Below, one piece after another: positions 1 to 10,527 of a DNA stretch of 64,000 nt. This DNA is from Cupriavidus phytohabitans (GTDB lineage: Bacteria; Pseudomonadota; Gammaproteobacteria; Burkholderiales; Burkholderiaceae): contig NZ_AUFE01000007.1 in NCBI RefSeq assembly GCF_000426345.1, positions 62,001-126,000 of the forward strand, read 5' to 3'. The position numbers were made by a program, and so were the translations under genes. Under the pieces are notes generated by a model, which was not told where the DNA came from, searched no databases, and saw only the letters and a program-made list of their open reading frames with translations. Numbering within the stretch: the first letter of the stretch is position 1; every line of letters starts with the position of its first letter.

Positions 1-322
1 ACGACAGCGCGCCCACGGCCAGCAGCAGCGCGGTCGGGCGGCCGACACCGTAGCGGTCGAACGCAATGCCCACGGGGATCTGCGCCACGGCAAAGGCCAG
101 GAAGAATGACGAAGAGAGCGCGCCATACCCTGCCGGCGACAGGCCGAAATCGTGCTGCAGCTCCGGCGCCATCACTGCCAGGCAGGAGCGGAAGAACTGG
201 CTGAGCGCGAAGGCGAAGGTCAGGATGGCGATGCCGCGCACGGCGCGCGTGGTTGCGGCTCGGGCGGGCAGGGCGTTGGAACCGGGAGGGGATCCGGGGA
301 GGGGGGAGTTGCTGGCGGTCAC
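1..322 (-). CDS. MFS transporter, N-terminal part (runs off left edge)
   Basis: On the minus strand an open frame runs from a GTG at 322 off the window edge, giving about 107 residues. After a polar tail of about 35 residues come a first hydrophobic helix and a second helix containing FFLAFAVAQIPVGIAFDRYG. The FDRYGVGRPT stretch resembles the GxxxDRxGRR loop between helices 2 and 3 of major facilitator permeases. The substrate cannot be told from this fragment. The GTG was chosen because an in-frame TGA lies just upstream near 383 and no ATG intervenes before the first helix. No strong ribosome binding site is visible, so a start inside the tail is possible. Confidence 0.75.
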   Translation of the reverse strand, partial: MTASNSPLPGSPPGSNALPARAATTRAVRGIAILTFAFALSQFFRSCLAVMAPELQHDFGLSPAGYGALSSSFFLAFAVAQIPVGIAFDRYGVGRPTALLLAVGALS

Positions 323-328
323 GGCATT

Positions 329-352
329 AGTGGCGCTATCAGTGGCGCTATA
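329..352. repeat. 12-bp tandem direct repeat
   Basis: AGTGGCGCTATC/A occurs twice head to tail directly upstream of the MFS start codon. It lies in the presumed leader of that gene. No function is evident. Confidence 0.5.
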
Positions 353-430
353 TCTGCAGCGAGTGTAGAGCCTGCGCGCGTTGCCAGATCAACGGTTGGC
401 CGGTGTTCGCCCAGATTGCGCCAGTGATGA

Positions 431-487
431 TTGTTTGCGCCCTCTCCCCCGGCCCCTCTCCCGCAGGCGAAAGAGGGGAGCAAACCG
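431..487. repeat. REP-like palindromic element downstream of prmB
   Basis: The stretch CCCCTCTCCCGCAGGCGAAA and the following AGAGGGGAGC can fold into a hairpin just beyond the prmB stop codon, with TTTGC/GCAAAC arms outside. A closely similar hairpin lies at 19868-19907 after def, so this looks like one member of a dispersed intergenic palindrome family. It may also act as the 3' end structure of the dap-prmB transcript. No T tract follows on the minus strand. Confidence 0.55.
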
Positions 488-504
488 TCGGTGGGTTTGG
501 CGCA

Positions 505-1398
505 TCAGCCCGGCAGGGCGTCGTACGTCAGCAGGAACACCTGCTCCTCGCCCGCGCTGACCGGCAGCCAGACGATCTCCAGGTCGGGGAAGGCAGCCTC
601 CACATTGGCATGCTCGTTGCCGATCTCGACCACCAGCACGCCACCCGGATTCAATCGCGCCTTGGCGCCGGCAATGATCCGCCGCACCACGTCCATGCCA
701 TCGTCCCCGCCGGCCAGCGCGATGCGCGGTTCGGCCTGGTATTCCGCCGGCAGTGCCTGCATCGAGGCCTCATTGACGTATGGCGGGTTGGTCAGGATCA
801 CATCGTAGGTCGCGCCATGCGGCAGCGGCGCGTACAGGTCGCCTTCGTAGAGACGGATGCGGTCGTCCATCTTGTAGTCGGCGACGTTGCGGCGCGCCAC
901 GGCCAGCGCGTCGGGCGAGATGTCGACCGTGTCGATCTTCGCGTTCGGCCACACATGCGCGGCCAGGATCGGCAGGCAGCCCGAGCCGGTGCACAGCTCC
1001 AGCACCGGGCCGATCTGTTCGGTCTCGCCGACCCACGGCTCCAGCCCTTCCTGCAGCAGTTCGCCAATGAAGCTGCGCGGCACGATCACGCGCGAGTCCA
1101 CGTAGAAGCGCAGGCCATGCATATAGGCCTCGTGCGTGATGTAGGCGGCCGGCACGCGCTCGTTGACGCGGCGGTCGATCACCTTCAGCACGGCGTCGAT
1201 TTCCTCGGGCAGCAGGCGCGCATCGAGGAACGGGTCGAGGGTGTCGAGCGGCAGGTTCAGCGTGTGCAGCACCAGGTAGGCCGCCTCGTCATAGGCGTTG
1301 GCGCTGCCATGGCCAAAGGACAGGCGCGCGGCGGTAAAGCGCGAGACTGCTAGACGCAGCAGGTCGCGCACGGTGCGCAGGGGAGAAGGTGTTGCCAT
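505..1398 (-). CDS. prmB: Ribosomal protein L3 N5-glutamine methyltransferase PrmB
   Basis: Class I SAM-dependent methyltransferase that modifies a glutamine of ribosomal protein L3. The SAM-binding motif VLELCTGSGCLPI and the catalytic NPPY motif (VILTNPPYV, near residue 200) are present, as is VPRSFIGELL, typical of the PrmB/HemK group. An N-terminal helical domain of about 90 residues precedes the catalytic fold. From the ATG at 1398 the protein has 297 residues, normal for PrmB. A TTG at 1425 would overlap the dapE stop as TTGA and add nine residues; the ATG is preferred because a GAAAG-type ribosome binding site precedes it. Last gene of the dap operon. HemK/PrmC is the alternative, but the L3-type sequence around PRSFIGELL favours PrmB. 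Confidence 0.9.
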   Translation of the reverse strand: MATPSPLRTVRDLLRLAVSRFTAARLSFGHGSANAYDEAAYLVLHTLNLPLDTLDPFLDARLLPEEIDAVLKVIDRRVNERVPAAYITHEAYMHGLRFYVDSRVIVPRSFIGELLQEGLEPWVGETEQIGPVLELCTGSGCLPILAAHVWPNAKIDTVDISPDALAVARRNVADYKMDDRIRLYEGDLYAPLPHGATYDVILTNPPYVNEASMQALPAEYQAEPRIALAGGDDGMDVVRRIIAGAKARLNPGGVLVVEIGNEHANVEAAFPDLEIVWLPVSAGEEQVFLLTYDALPG

Positions 1399-1421
1399 GA
1401 AGGTGTCTTTCGGCGAAAAAA

Positions 1422-2984
<1,563 letters not shown>

Positions 2985-3368
2985 TCAGCGGAACAGCAGG
3001 TTCAGCGCAATCACCAGGCTGCCCAGCCCCAGCGCCACGCCACCCATGGCAACGGCGGTCATCAGGCGCATGCGGCGGTCCAGCCGCGCGGCTTCCTTGC
3101 GCAGCGCCTCGATGGTGATGGCGTGCTGCTCGGCCAGGAGCTTGACCGCCTCGGCCTGCTGGACGGCGGCGGCTTCCAGTTCGGCAATGCGGGCGGCGGG
3201 ATCGCGTGTTTCGGCCACGGCGCCTTCCGGCGCATCGTCCTTGCGCTTGCCTTTCTTGATCTTCTCGATGGTCTTGTTGGCCTGCTCGAGAATGGTGGGC
3301 AGCAGGGAGAGCACGGTACTGACGGTGGCGGGATCCAGGGCCATGAGTCGCTTGCGGAGGGAAGGCAT
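2985..3368 (-). CDS. Hypothetical coiled-coil membrane protein in dap operon
   Basis: 127 residues, not recognised as a named family. Residues about 12-40 form a moderately hydrophobic helix with a basic end (KTIEKIKKGKRKD). Next is a long heptad-like helix, about residues 55-100 (AARIAELEAAAVQQAEAVKL), and a single C-terminal transmembrane segment with GGVALGLGSLVIALNLLF as its core. This looks like a small tail-anchored protein. It is codirectional with dapD upstream and the ArsC-like gene downstream (25-bp gap) and is probably cotranscribed. Start codons at 3368 (chosen) and 3344 are both possible. No catalytic motif is visible. Confidence 0.7.
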   Translation of the reverse strand: MPSLRKRLMALDPATVSTVLSLLPTILEQANKTIEKIKKGKRKDDAPEGAVAETRDPAARIAELEAAAVQQAEAVKLLAEQHAITIEALRKEAARLDRRMRLMTAVAMGGVALGLGSLVIALNLLFR

Positions 3369-3476
3369 GTTCAGCCTGGCCAGGCGGGAGGTGACAGCGG
3401 AGCAGCGGTGACAGCGGTAATGCTGTCCCGGGGACCGGCCCCGGGACGGGCTGGCGCAGCGGGGCCGCGCCAGCGC

Positions 3477-3500
3477 GATCAGACGCGATCAGACGCGATC
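3477..3500. repeat. Short tandem repeat of AGACGCGATC
   Basis: The 10-mer AGACGCGATC is repeated about 2.5 times directly against the dapD stop codon. It may be a polymerase-slippage remnant; no function is evident. Confidence 0.5.
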
Positions 3501-4323
3501 AGTCACGCAGCAGGTCATTCAGGCTGGTCTTGGCGCGGGTCTGCGCGTCGACCTTCTTCACGATCACGGCGCAGTACAGGCTGTACTTGCCATCCTTGGA
3601 CGGCAGGTTGCCCGCCACCACCACCGAACCGGCCGGCACGCGGCCATAGTGGATCTCGCCGGTTTCGCGGTCGTAGATCTTGGTCGACTGGCCCAGGTAC
3701 ACACCCATCGAGATCACCGAGTTCTCTTCCACGATCACGCCTTCCACAACTTCCGAACGGGCGCCGATGAAGCAGTTGTCTTCGATGATGACCGGGTTGG
3801 CCTGCAGCGGCTCCAGCACGCCGCCGATGCCCACGCCACCCGACAGGTGCACGTTCTTGCCGATCTGCGCGCACGAACCGACGGTGGCCCAGGTGTCGAC
3901 CATGGTGCCTTCATCGACATAGGCGCCGATGTTGACGTACGAGGGCATCAGCACGGCGTTCTTGGCGATGAACGAGCCGCGGCGGGCCACAGCGGGCGGC
4001 ACCACGCGGAAGCCAGCCTTGGCGAAGTCGTCGCCGCTCCAGTTGGCGAACTTGGTCGGCACCTTGTCGTAGAACTGGGCGAAGCCGCCGGCGCTCATCG
4101 GCGCGTTGTCTTCCAGGCGGAACGACAGCAGCACGGCCTTCTTGACCCACTGGTTGACGATCCAGTCCTTGCCTTGCTTCTCGGCCACGCGCAGCGTGCC
4201 GGCATCCAGCTGGCCGATGACGTTGGCCACGGCTTCGCGGATGTCGTTGGGGGCGGACTTGGGCGACAGGCTGGTGCGGTCTTCCCAGGCCTGGTCGATC
4301 AGGGCTTGCAGTGCTTGCGTCAT
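3499..4323 (-). CDS. dapD: Tetrahydrodipicolinate N-succinyltransferase DapD
   Basis: Transfers succinate from succinyl-CoA to 2,3,4,5-tetrahydrodipicolinate, opening the succinylase branch of diaminopimelate synthesis. From the ATG at 4323 it is 274 residues, the same length as the E. coli enzyme. An N-terminal helical domain is followed by a left-handed beta-helix of hexapeptide repeats (for example [20 protein letters not shown] and [20 protein letters not shown]) and a C-terminal cap ([20 protein letters not shown]). The open frame extends upstream to 4608, but that part overlaps the dapC 3' end and lacks homology. It works with dapC and dapE in the same cluster. Confidence 0.96.
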   Translation of the reverse strand: MTQALQALIDQAWEDRTSLSPKSAPNDIREAVANVIGQLDAGTLRVAEKQGKDWIVNQWVKKAVLLSFRLEDNAPMSAGGFAQFYDKVPTKFANWSGDDFAKAGFRVVPPAVARRGSFIAKNAVLMPSYVNIGAYVDEGTMVDTWATVGSCAQIGKNVHLSGGVGIGGVLEPLQANPVIIEDNCFIGARSEVVEGVIVEENSVISMGVYLGQSTKIYDRETGEIHYGRVPAGSVVVAGNLPSKDGKYSLYCAVIVKKVDAQTRAKTSLNDLLRD

Positions 4324-4388
4324 GTTCGTTTTCTCAGGGTTGAATATTGATGCTTGGGTCTGGCCAATCCGGTGGGCGAGGCAGCGCC

Positions 4389-5588
4389 TCAGCCCAGCGA
4401 TTTGCAGAATTCGACGATGCGGCGCGCCCCTTCCAGGCATTCCTCCGGCGTCGCCACCAGCGCCATGCGCACGCGGTTGGCGCCCGGGTTGATGCCGTCG
4501 GCCTCGCGCGCCAGGTAGCTGCCGGGCAGCACGGTCACGTTCTGCCCGGCCAGCAGGCGGGCGGCGAACTCGATATCGCTCAGGCCGGTGCGCGAGACAT
4601 CGGCCCACAGGTAGAAGCCGGCGTCGGGCAGCGCCACGTCCAGCACCTCGGCCAGCATCGGCGTCACTTCGCTGAACTTGCGCACATAGGCGGCGCGGTT
4701 CTCGCGCACGTGGTCCTCATCGTTCCAGGCGGCAATGCTGGCGCTCTGCACCGCCGGGTTCATCGCGCCGCCATGGTAGGTACGGTATAGCAGGAATTTC
4801 TTCAGCAGCGCGGCGTCGCCGGCGACAAAGCCGGAGCGCAGGCCCGGCACGTTGGAGCGCTTGGACAGGCTGGAGAACATGACCAGCCGTTCAAAGCCGC
4901 GGCCGAGCTTGTGCGCGGCTTCCAGCGCACCCAGCGGCGCGCGGCCTTCGTCGAAATAGATTTCCGAGTAGCACTCGTCCGACGCGATCACGAAGCCGTA
5001 GCGGTCCGACAGCGCGAACAACTGCTTCCAGTCGTCCAGCGACAGCACCGCGCCGGTCGGGTTGCCCGGGGTGCAGACGAACAGCAGCTGGACGTTCTGC
5101 CAGACCTCTTCGCCGATACGGTCGAATGCCGGGGCGAAGTTGCGCGCCGGGTCGCTGTTGGCGAACACGGGCGTGGCGCCGGCCAGCAGCGCGCCGCCTT
5201 CATAGATCTGGTAGAACGGGTTCGGGCACATCACCAGCGCGCCGGGCCTGGTGCCGTCGACCACGGTCTGGGCGAAGGCGAACAGCGCCTCGCGCGACCC
5301 CGTCACCGGCAGCACTTCGGTGGCGGCATTGACCTTGGGCAGCCCGTAGCGGCGTTCCAGCCAGCCGGCAATGCACTGTCGCAGTGCATCGGAACCAGCG
5401 GTTGTGGGATAATTCGCCAGTCCCGAAAGCGACTCGGCCAGCGCTTGCTTGATGAACCCGGGCGTCGGGTGCTTGGGCTCGCCGATGCCGAAGCTGATCG
5501 CAGGCTTGTCGGCAGGCTTGACCTGCGAAAAGAGTACCCGCAGTTTCTCGAACGGGTAGGGCTGGAGCAGGTCGAGGCGCGGATTCAC
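4389..5588 (-). CDS. dapC: Succinyldiaminopimelate aminotransferase DapC
   Basis: PLP-dependent class I/II aminotransferase that aminates N-succinyl-2-amino-6-ketopimelate with glutamate. Motifs: [16 protein letters not shown] at the start, [36 protein letters not shown], and the PLP lysine in [16 protein letters not shown]. The GTG at 5588 gives 399 residues. An ATG at 5621 is in frame, but it is fused to a TATAAT box on the same strand (5625-5620), so the transcript probably begins downstream of it; this favours the GTG. First gene of the minus-strand dap cluster, so the probable operon order is dapC-dapD-2985 ORF-arsC-like-dapE-prmB. Confidence 0.92.
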   Translation of the reverse strand: MNPRLDLLQPYPFEKLRVLFSQVKPADKPAISFGIGEPKHPTPGFIKQALAESLSGLANYPTTAGSDALRQCIAGWLERRYGLPKVNAATEVLPVTGSREALFAFAQTVVDGTRPGALVMCPNPFYQIYEGGALLAGATPVFANSDPARNFAPAFDRIGEEVWQNVQLLFVCTPGNPTGAVLSLDDWKQLFALSDRYGFVIASDECYSEIYFDEGRAPLGALEAAHKLGRGFERLVMFSSLSKRSNVPGLRSGFVAGDAALLKKFLLYRTYHGGAMNPAVQSASIAAWNDEDHVRENRAAYVRKFSEVTPMLAEVLDVALPDAGFYLWADVSRTGLSDIEFAARLLAGQNVTVLPGSYLAREADGINPGANRVRMALVATPEECLEGARRIVEFCKSLG

Positions 5589-5619
5589 GGTAGCAGTCGG
5601 GGGCCGGTTAAAACGACGC

Positions 5620-5625
5620 ATTATA
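5620..5625 (-). promoter_or_regulatory. Candidate -10 box for dapC operon
   Basis: Perfect TATAAT on the minus strand, about 32 bases before the GTG start of dapC. No good -35 hexamer is seen at 17-18 bp spacing. Confidence 0.5.
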
Positions 5626-5782
5626 GAGGAACGGCGCGGGTTACCGTGCACCGGAGCCGCCCTGGGCGGCCGGCCGGGGCACGGATGGCGGGCATCACAT
5701 CGCAGTGATGCCGCCGGCGCCGTCCGGACTTGCCGGCCACCCCTGGCAACAAGTGCCGGCTTCCCTCGGACAGATTCCCTTC

Positions 5783-6748
5783 ATGAGCACGAAACCCGTT
5801 ACGGCGCAGGCTGCGCCGGCCGACCGCCATGCGGTCAAGGCGTCTCTTTCCATATTGCTGGGGGCCTCGGTCTGGGGCATCGCCTGGTTTCCGTACCGCC
5901 TGCTGGCCGGCTGGGGGCTGGGCGGCATGCACGCCGCCGCGCTGGTCAGCGCGGTCGCCGCGGTGCTGTCGCTGCTGGTGTTTCGCCGCCAGCTGGCCGG
6001 CATGCGCCCGCACTGGCTGTTCGTCGCGATCGGGCTGGCTGCCGGGGTGACCAATGCCGGCTTTGTCTGGGGCAGCGTCAATGGCCATGTCATGCGCGTA
6101 CTGTTGCTGTTCTACCTGACGCCAGTCTGGACGGCGCTGTTCGCCCGGCTGTTCCTGGGCGAGCGGCTGTCGCCAGCGGGGCTGGGCCTGGTGGCGCTGG
6201 CCTTGTCTGGTGCCGGGCTGATGCTGTGGACGCCAGAAGTCGGCGTGCCGCTGCCGGGCAACGCCGCCGAATGGTCGGGGCTGGTCGGCGGCATGGGCTT
6301 TGCCGTCAACAACGTGCTGTCGCGCCGGGCCGGCCAGCGCTTTCCGGACATGGATGCGCGCGTGCGTACCGTGGTGGTGTACCTCGGCTGCACCGTGGTC
6401 GGCGTGCCGGCGGCACTGCTGCTGGATGGCGCCGCGGTGGCGGTCGTGCCGGGCGCGCAGGTCAGCGTCGCCATGCTGGTGCTGGGCCTGGCCGCGGTGC
6501 TGGTGGTCAGCAATTCGGTGGTGCAGTACGGCCTGCAGCGGCTGCCGGCCAACCGGGTGTCGCTGCTGATGCTGTTCGAGATCGTGATCGCGGCGGTATC
6601 GGCGTGGTGGCTGGCGACCGAGGTGCTGAGCTGGAAGGAAGCTGCCGGCGGGCTGTGCATTGTCGCGGCCGGGGCGTTGTCGGGGCTGGTGCACCGGACT
6701 CAGCCGGCGCGTGCTTCGGCAGTGGCTGACGCCGGGCTGGCAGCCTAA
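5783..6748 (+). CDS. EamA/DMT family permease
   Basis: 321-residue integral membrane protein with about ten hydrophobic helices in two similar halves, the pattern of EamA/RhaT-type drug/metabolite transporters. Examples are ILLGASVWGIAWFPYRLLAG at the first helix, FYLTPVWTALFARLFLGERL at the end of the first half and MLFEIVIAAVSAWWLATEVL near the C-terminus, where the paired family motifs usually fall. The substrate cannot be predicted; many relatives export amino acids or metabolites. The start at 5783 (MSTKPVTAQA) was chosen because the upstream in-frame extension is Pro/Gly-rich and not membrane-like. It diverges from dapC and converges on the Sco-like gene. Confidence 0.85.
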   Translation: MSTKPVTAQAAPADRHAVKASLSILLGASVWGIAWFPYRLLAGWGLGGMHAAALVSAVAAVLSLLVFRRQLAGMRPHWLFVAIGLAAGVTNAGFVWGSVNGHVMRVLLLFYLTPVWTALFARLFLGERLSPAGLGLVALALSGAGLMLWTPEVGVPLPGNAAEWSGLVGGMGFAVNNVLSRRAGQRFPDMDARVRTVVVYLGCTVVGVPAALLLDGAAVAVVPGAQVSVAMLVLGLAAVLVVSNSVVQYGLQRLPANRVSLLMLFEIVIAAVSAWWLATEVLSWKEAAGGLCIVAAGALSGLVHRTQPARASAVADAGLAA

Positions 6749-6770
6749 GCCGTCGCCTGCGGTGCGTGGG

Positions 6771-7358
6771 TCACTTGCGCACGCGTGCCTTCAGATAGGC
6801 CGCAGTCAGCAGCGGCACGTCGAACGGCGGCAGGAACTGCCCGCGGACCGTGGCATCGGGCCCGACCAGGATCAGCGAGCCAGGATAGGCTGCGTTGGGG
6901 GCGGGTGGCACGCCCGGTCTGGCGCCGAGATCGTCGATCATTCGCGCCAGCGTCTCCGGGTTGCCGGTGGCGCCCATGAAGCGGGCGTCGTATGGGGCAA
7001 GGTAGCGCCGCAGCGCGTCCGGCGTATCGCGCTGCGGGTCCAGCGAGATGAACAGCACCTGCGTGGTGGCAAGCTTCTGCGTCGTGCTGATGCGCAGGTA
7101 CAAGCCCGTCAGGGCCGTCAGCGCAGCGCCGCACGGCGCTCCGCAATGGGTGTCGCCCAACAGCACAAGGGTCCAGCGGTCTTGCAGCTGCGCCTGGGTA
7201 AATGCGCGGCCGTTCTGGTCGGTGAGGCTGAAATCGCCCACCGGCCAGCCGCGCGAAGACAGGTCGGTGTGCTGGGTCTCGTTGTGCGTGGCCGGCGCAA
7301 GGCCCGGCAGCGCGACGGCGAAGAGGCAGGCGGCCAGCCTGGCCAGCCATCGGTTCAT
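6771..7358 (-). CDS. SCO1/SenC-like thioredoxin-fold protein lacking the usual copper histidine
   Basis: 195-residue exported protein: signal peptide or anchor at residues 1-23 (ARLAACLFAVALPGLAP), then a thioredoxin-like fold with the Sco CxxxC motif at Cys72/Cys76 (GDTHCGAPCGAAL) and SLDPQRDTPDALRRYL. Sco proteins deliver copper to the CuA or CuB site of terminal oxidases using the two cysteines and a distant histidine, usually in an HSxxxYLxxPxG context. Here that position reads YPGSLILVGPDATV with no histidine, so classical copper delivery is doubtful and a thiol-redox role is possible. Its ATG overlaps the stop of the copper ATPase as ATGA, so the two are translationally coupled. Confidence 0.85.
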   Translation of the reverse strand: MNRWLARLAACLFAVALPGLAPATHNETQHTDLSSRGWPVGDFSLTDQNGRAFTQAQLQDRWTLVLLGDTHCGAPCGAALTALTGLYLRISTTQKLATTQVLFISLDPQRDTPDALRRYLAPYDARFMGATGNPETLARMIDDLGARPGVPPAPNAAYPGSLILVGPDATVRGQFLPPFDVPLLTAAYLKARVRK

Positions 7359-9523
7359 GGTGATACTCCGTGCCCAGATCGCAATGTAGCGGGATGGCCC
7401 GGCGCCGTGGCGCCTGCCCGTTCGGCGGGGTCGGCATTCGCTTCGGCAGTTGCGCTGGCGCGCCACGAGCGCATCGCCACGAGCACACTGGAACCGGCCA
7501 TCAGCACCGCCGCGAGCACCGGCTGCAGCAGCCCGCTGGCGGCCAGCGCCAGCGCAATGGCGTTGTAGCCGAAGGCCCAGGCCAGATTAGCCCGGACCGT
7601 GCGGCGCACCTGGCGCGCCTGCTGCAACAGCCACGGCAAGCTGGCCAGGCCCGAGCGCGGCAGCACGACATCCGCGCTTTCGCGCGCCAGGTCTGAGGCA
7701 TTGCCCACGGCGATGCCGACCGAGGCAGCCGCCAGCACCGGGCCGTCGTTGAGGCCATCGCCGACCATGGCGACCAGCCCTGTGCCGGCGGCCCAGTCGC
7801 GCAGGGCACGCACCTTGTCTTGCGGCAGCAGCCTGGCCTGCCACGCATCGATATGCAAGCCGCCCGCCATTGCCGCCACCGCGTGCGGATTGTCGCCGCT
7901 CAGCAGCAGCGTGCGCAGGCCCTGGCGCTGCATCTGCGCGATCACATCGCCAACATGCGGCATCGGCAGCGTGCGCAGCGCGATCAGTCCGTGCGCCTGG
8001 CCCTCCCAGCCAACCAGTACCAGCGTGCATCCCAGTGGCGCCGTAGCCAGCAGGTCGGGTGGCACGTGCCACCCGAGCGCGCCGAAGAACGCAGGCGATC
8101 CCAGCGCACAATGCATGCCGTCGCATCGACCGGACAGGCCCTCGCCGGCATTGGCCTCGACTTCGTTGGAGGCTGTCGACGGCGATGCCGCAGCGCGCGC
8201 CATGGCGGCAATCGAGCGGGCTATCGGATGATCCGAAGCCTGCGCCAGCGCAGCCGCCACGCGCAGGACTTTCGCGTGGCTGGCGCCTCCGGTCTGCATG
8301 CCGACGGGGTGCAGCGTGTCCGCCGTCAGGGTGCCGGTCTTGTCGAAAGCGATACCCTTGAGCCGTGCCAGCCTTTCGAGCACGTCGCCGCCGCGTACGA
8401 GAATGCCGCGCTGCGCCGCCAGTCCGATCGCCAATGCATGCGTGAGCGGGGCCGCCAGGCCCAGCGCGCACGGGCATGCCACGACCAGCACGGCCAGTCC
8501 GGCCAGCATCGCGGCATCCGCCGCCTGCGCCGGAGCGCCTGCCCGGCTGCCCCAGAACCACGCGCTGGCCGCGGCCAGCGCCAGTACGCCGGGGATGAAC
8601 ACGGCAATGATGCGGTCGACGGTGTCGCCCGCCAGCGATTTGCGCGCCAGCGCTTCACGCACCTGCCGGCCGATCTGCTGCCACCGGGTTTGCGAGCCGG
8701 CCACCGTGGCACGGACCAGCAGCGGGCGGCTGCCGTTGATGCTGCCGGCGTGCACCAGCGCGCCCGGCGGCTTGAACTGCGGCTCGCTCTGCCCGGTCAG
8801 GACGGCTTCGTCGCACTCCGAGCGGCCATCGACGACGATGCCGTCGACTGGCACGCGCTCTCCGGGAAGTATCCGTACCCGTTCGCCCGGCCGGATGTCG
8901 ACGACGGCGCGCCAGCATTCCGTGCCGCCATCGACCACGCGCGCCTCGGCGCGTTCAGCCGCCAGCATCGGCGCGAGGCGGCGCGCGGTGCGTGCGCGCA
9001 CCTGCGCCTCAAGCAGGCGGCCCAGCGTAAACAGCAGCAGCACCATGGCGGCGGTGTCGAAATAGACCAGGCCGGAGCCGCGCAGCACCTGCCAGCCCGA
9101 ATAGCCGTAGGCAGCGAGCACGCCGATGCAGACCAGCGTGTCGGTGGACAGCCGTCCCTGCCGCGCGGCCTGCCACGCGCCCTCGGCGAATGGCCGCCCG
9201 AGCAGCAGGACCAGCAGCGTCGCCAGCGCCCACAGCAACCAGTGAACCGGGCCACGCAGCCACGCTTCGTCGCCGGCAAACGCATCGGCGTAGAGCAGCC
9301 AGCTGAACAACATGACATTCATTGCGAGAAACCCGCCGACGCCGAGCCGGATCAGCGCGGCAGCGGCCTGCGGCTCCTCGTGCTCGCCATGGCGCACCTG
9401 ATAGGCCAGGCAGCAGCCATAGCAACAGAACCAGTGCGTTGCGCCGTCGAACTCGCGCTGCTGGCCCAGCCGTCCGACCGGCAACTGGCAGTGACTGCAG
9501 GCGTGCGTGGTTTCGGTGGACAT
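7355..9523 (-). CDS. Heavy-metal (copper) translocating P-type ATPase, CcoI/CtpA-like
   Basis: P1B-type ATPase of 722 residues. A cysteine-rich N-terminus (CSHCQLPV followed by HWFCCYGCCLAYQV) matches the metal-binding domain seen in CcoI/FixI-type pumps. It then has the CPC transport motif (VVACPCALGLA), the phosphorylation site DKTGTLTAD, the HP motif (SDHPIARS) and the hinge GDGLNDGPVLAAA. CPC pumps of this type load copper for cbb3 oxidase assembly or export it. The ATG at 9523 is 11 bases after the upstream oxidase pseudogene frame, and the stop overlaps the Sco-like start, so this was probably an oxidase-maturation operon. No classical GMxCxxC HMA domain is seen. Confidence 0.93.
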   Translation of the reverse strand: MSTETTHACSHCQLPVGRLGQQREFDGATHWFCCYGCCLAYQVRHGEHEEPQAAAALIRLGVGGFLAMNVMLFSWLLYADAFAGDEAWLRGPVHWLLWALATLLVLLLGRPFAEGAWQAARQGRLSTDTLVCIGVLAAYGYSGWQVLRGSGLVYFDTAAMVLLLFTLGRLLEAQVRARTARRLAPMLAAERAEARVVDGGTECWRAVVDIRPGERVRILPGERVPVDGIVVDGRSECDEAVLTGQSEPQFKPPGALVHAGSINGSRPLLVRATVAGSQTRWQQIGRQVREALARKSLAGDTVDRIIAVFIPGVLALAAASAWFWGSRAGAPAQAADAAMLAGLAVLVVACPCALGLAAPLTHALAIGLAAQRGILVRGGDVLERLARLKGIAFDKTGTLTADTLHPVGMQTGGASHAKVLRVAAALAQASDHPIARSIAAMARAAASPSTASNEVEANAGEGLSGRCDGMHCALGSPAFFGALGWHVPPDLLATAPLGCTLVLVGWEGQAHGLIALRTLPMPHVGDVIAQMQRQGLRTLLLSGDNPHAVAAMAGGLHIDAWQARLLPQDKVRALRDWAAGTGLVAMVGDGLNDGPVLAAASVGIAVGNASDLARESADVVLPRSGLASLPWLLQQARQVRRTVRANLAWAFGYNAIALALAASGLLQPVLAAVLMAGSSVLVAMRSWRASATAEANADPAERAGATAPGHPATLRSGHGVSP

Positions 9524-9534
9524 GGGAGGCCTGG

Positions 9535-10422
9535 CTAATGCAGGTGGGCGCTGAAGGGCACCACGCCGCGCGCGAGCGTGATCAGTCCGAGCAGGACGGC
9601 GTGTTCTCGATGGTGCGGCGGCCTTGCCACGCCCGCCATCAGCATGTAGCCCTGCTGCAGGCCGGCCATGGTAAGGTCCAGTCCCATCAGGCTGATGCCG
9701 AAGGTGATCAGCCAGAACGACCAGTTGCCGAGCCCCGGCGACCACAGCGGCCGCGCCACCAGTCTGGGTATTACATAGACCGTGCCGCCGATGGCCCACA
9801 CCACGAAGGTGCCGAACACCGTCAGGTGCGAGTGCGAGATGACGAAGTCGCTGAAATGCGTAGGTTGCTGGATCGCGCGCAGGGCTTCGGTCGAGCCCTG
9901 GAAACACCCCGCCAGATACATCAGCGAACCCATGATCAGGAATTTGGCGGTCAGGTTCTGGGTAAAGGTATGCCTGCGGCCCACCATGGTGCCGAAGAAG
10001 TTCTGCAATACCGTCCACACCGGCACGATCAGCAGCATCGAGGTGATGATCGCCAGCGTCTCGGCCCAGTCGGCAATGGGGCTGTACAGGTAATGGTGGA
10101 TGCCGACGAAGGGGTAGAAGAGCGCAAGCGACCAGAACCCCACCAGCGACAGCTTGTGGCTGTAGACCGGGTTCTGCACGCTTGCCGGGGGCACTTCCTT
10201 CAGGTACACGACCGCATCCTGCACGCCCTTGCCGGCGCCTACGCGGATCTGTGGTTCATCGCGCGGGCCGCCGCAGACTTCGCGGTCCTTGGTGGGGATG
10301 ATCTTGCGGATCGGGACGGTGCCCTGGAAGGTGACCTTGCCTTCGATCTTGCCGCCGCCGCTGACCGGGGCGACTTCGTAGGCAAAGGTGGGGACGCGCC
10401 CAATGCAAAGCGCAGCGGACAT
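9535..10422 (-). pseudogene. Chimeric remnant: exported beta-domain fused to C-terminal half of cbb3-type oxidase subunit I
   Basis: The 295-residue frame joins two unrelated pieces. Residues about 14-77 (YEVAPVSGGGKIEGKVTFQG, DREVCGG, VQDAVVYLKEV) look like a periplasmic carboxypeptidase-regulatory-like or cupredoxin-associated domain. From about residue 84 (NPVYSHKLSLVGFWSLALFY) it becomes the C-terminal half of a CcoN-like heme-copper oxidase, with the CuB-type HH in GIHHYLYSP and heme ligands in SHSHLTVFGTF. The N-terminal oxidase helices are missing, and so are the end of the first domain and a recognisable signal peptide. The last 30 residues do not look like CcoN either. The simplest explanation is an internal deletion with its junction near 10170-10190, followed by decay. 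No functional oxidase can result. Confidence 0.8.
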
Positions 10423-10527
10423 TCTGTGGAGACATCCTTGGCACGCCGGACGGCAGGCGCGTCATTGAAGGCATTCTGGCTGACTGCCGTGCCGTGCCGT
10501 CCCGTGGTGCGGTAGAACCGCTTCGCG

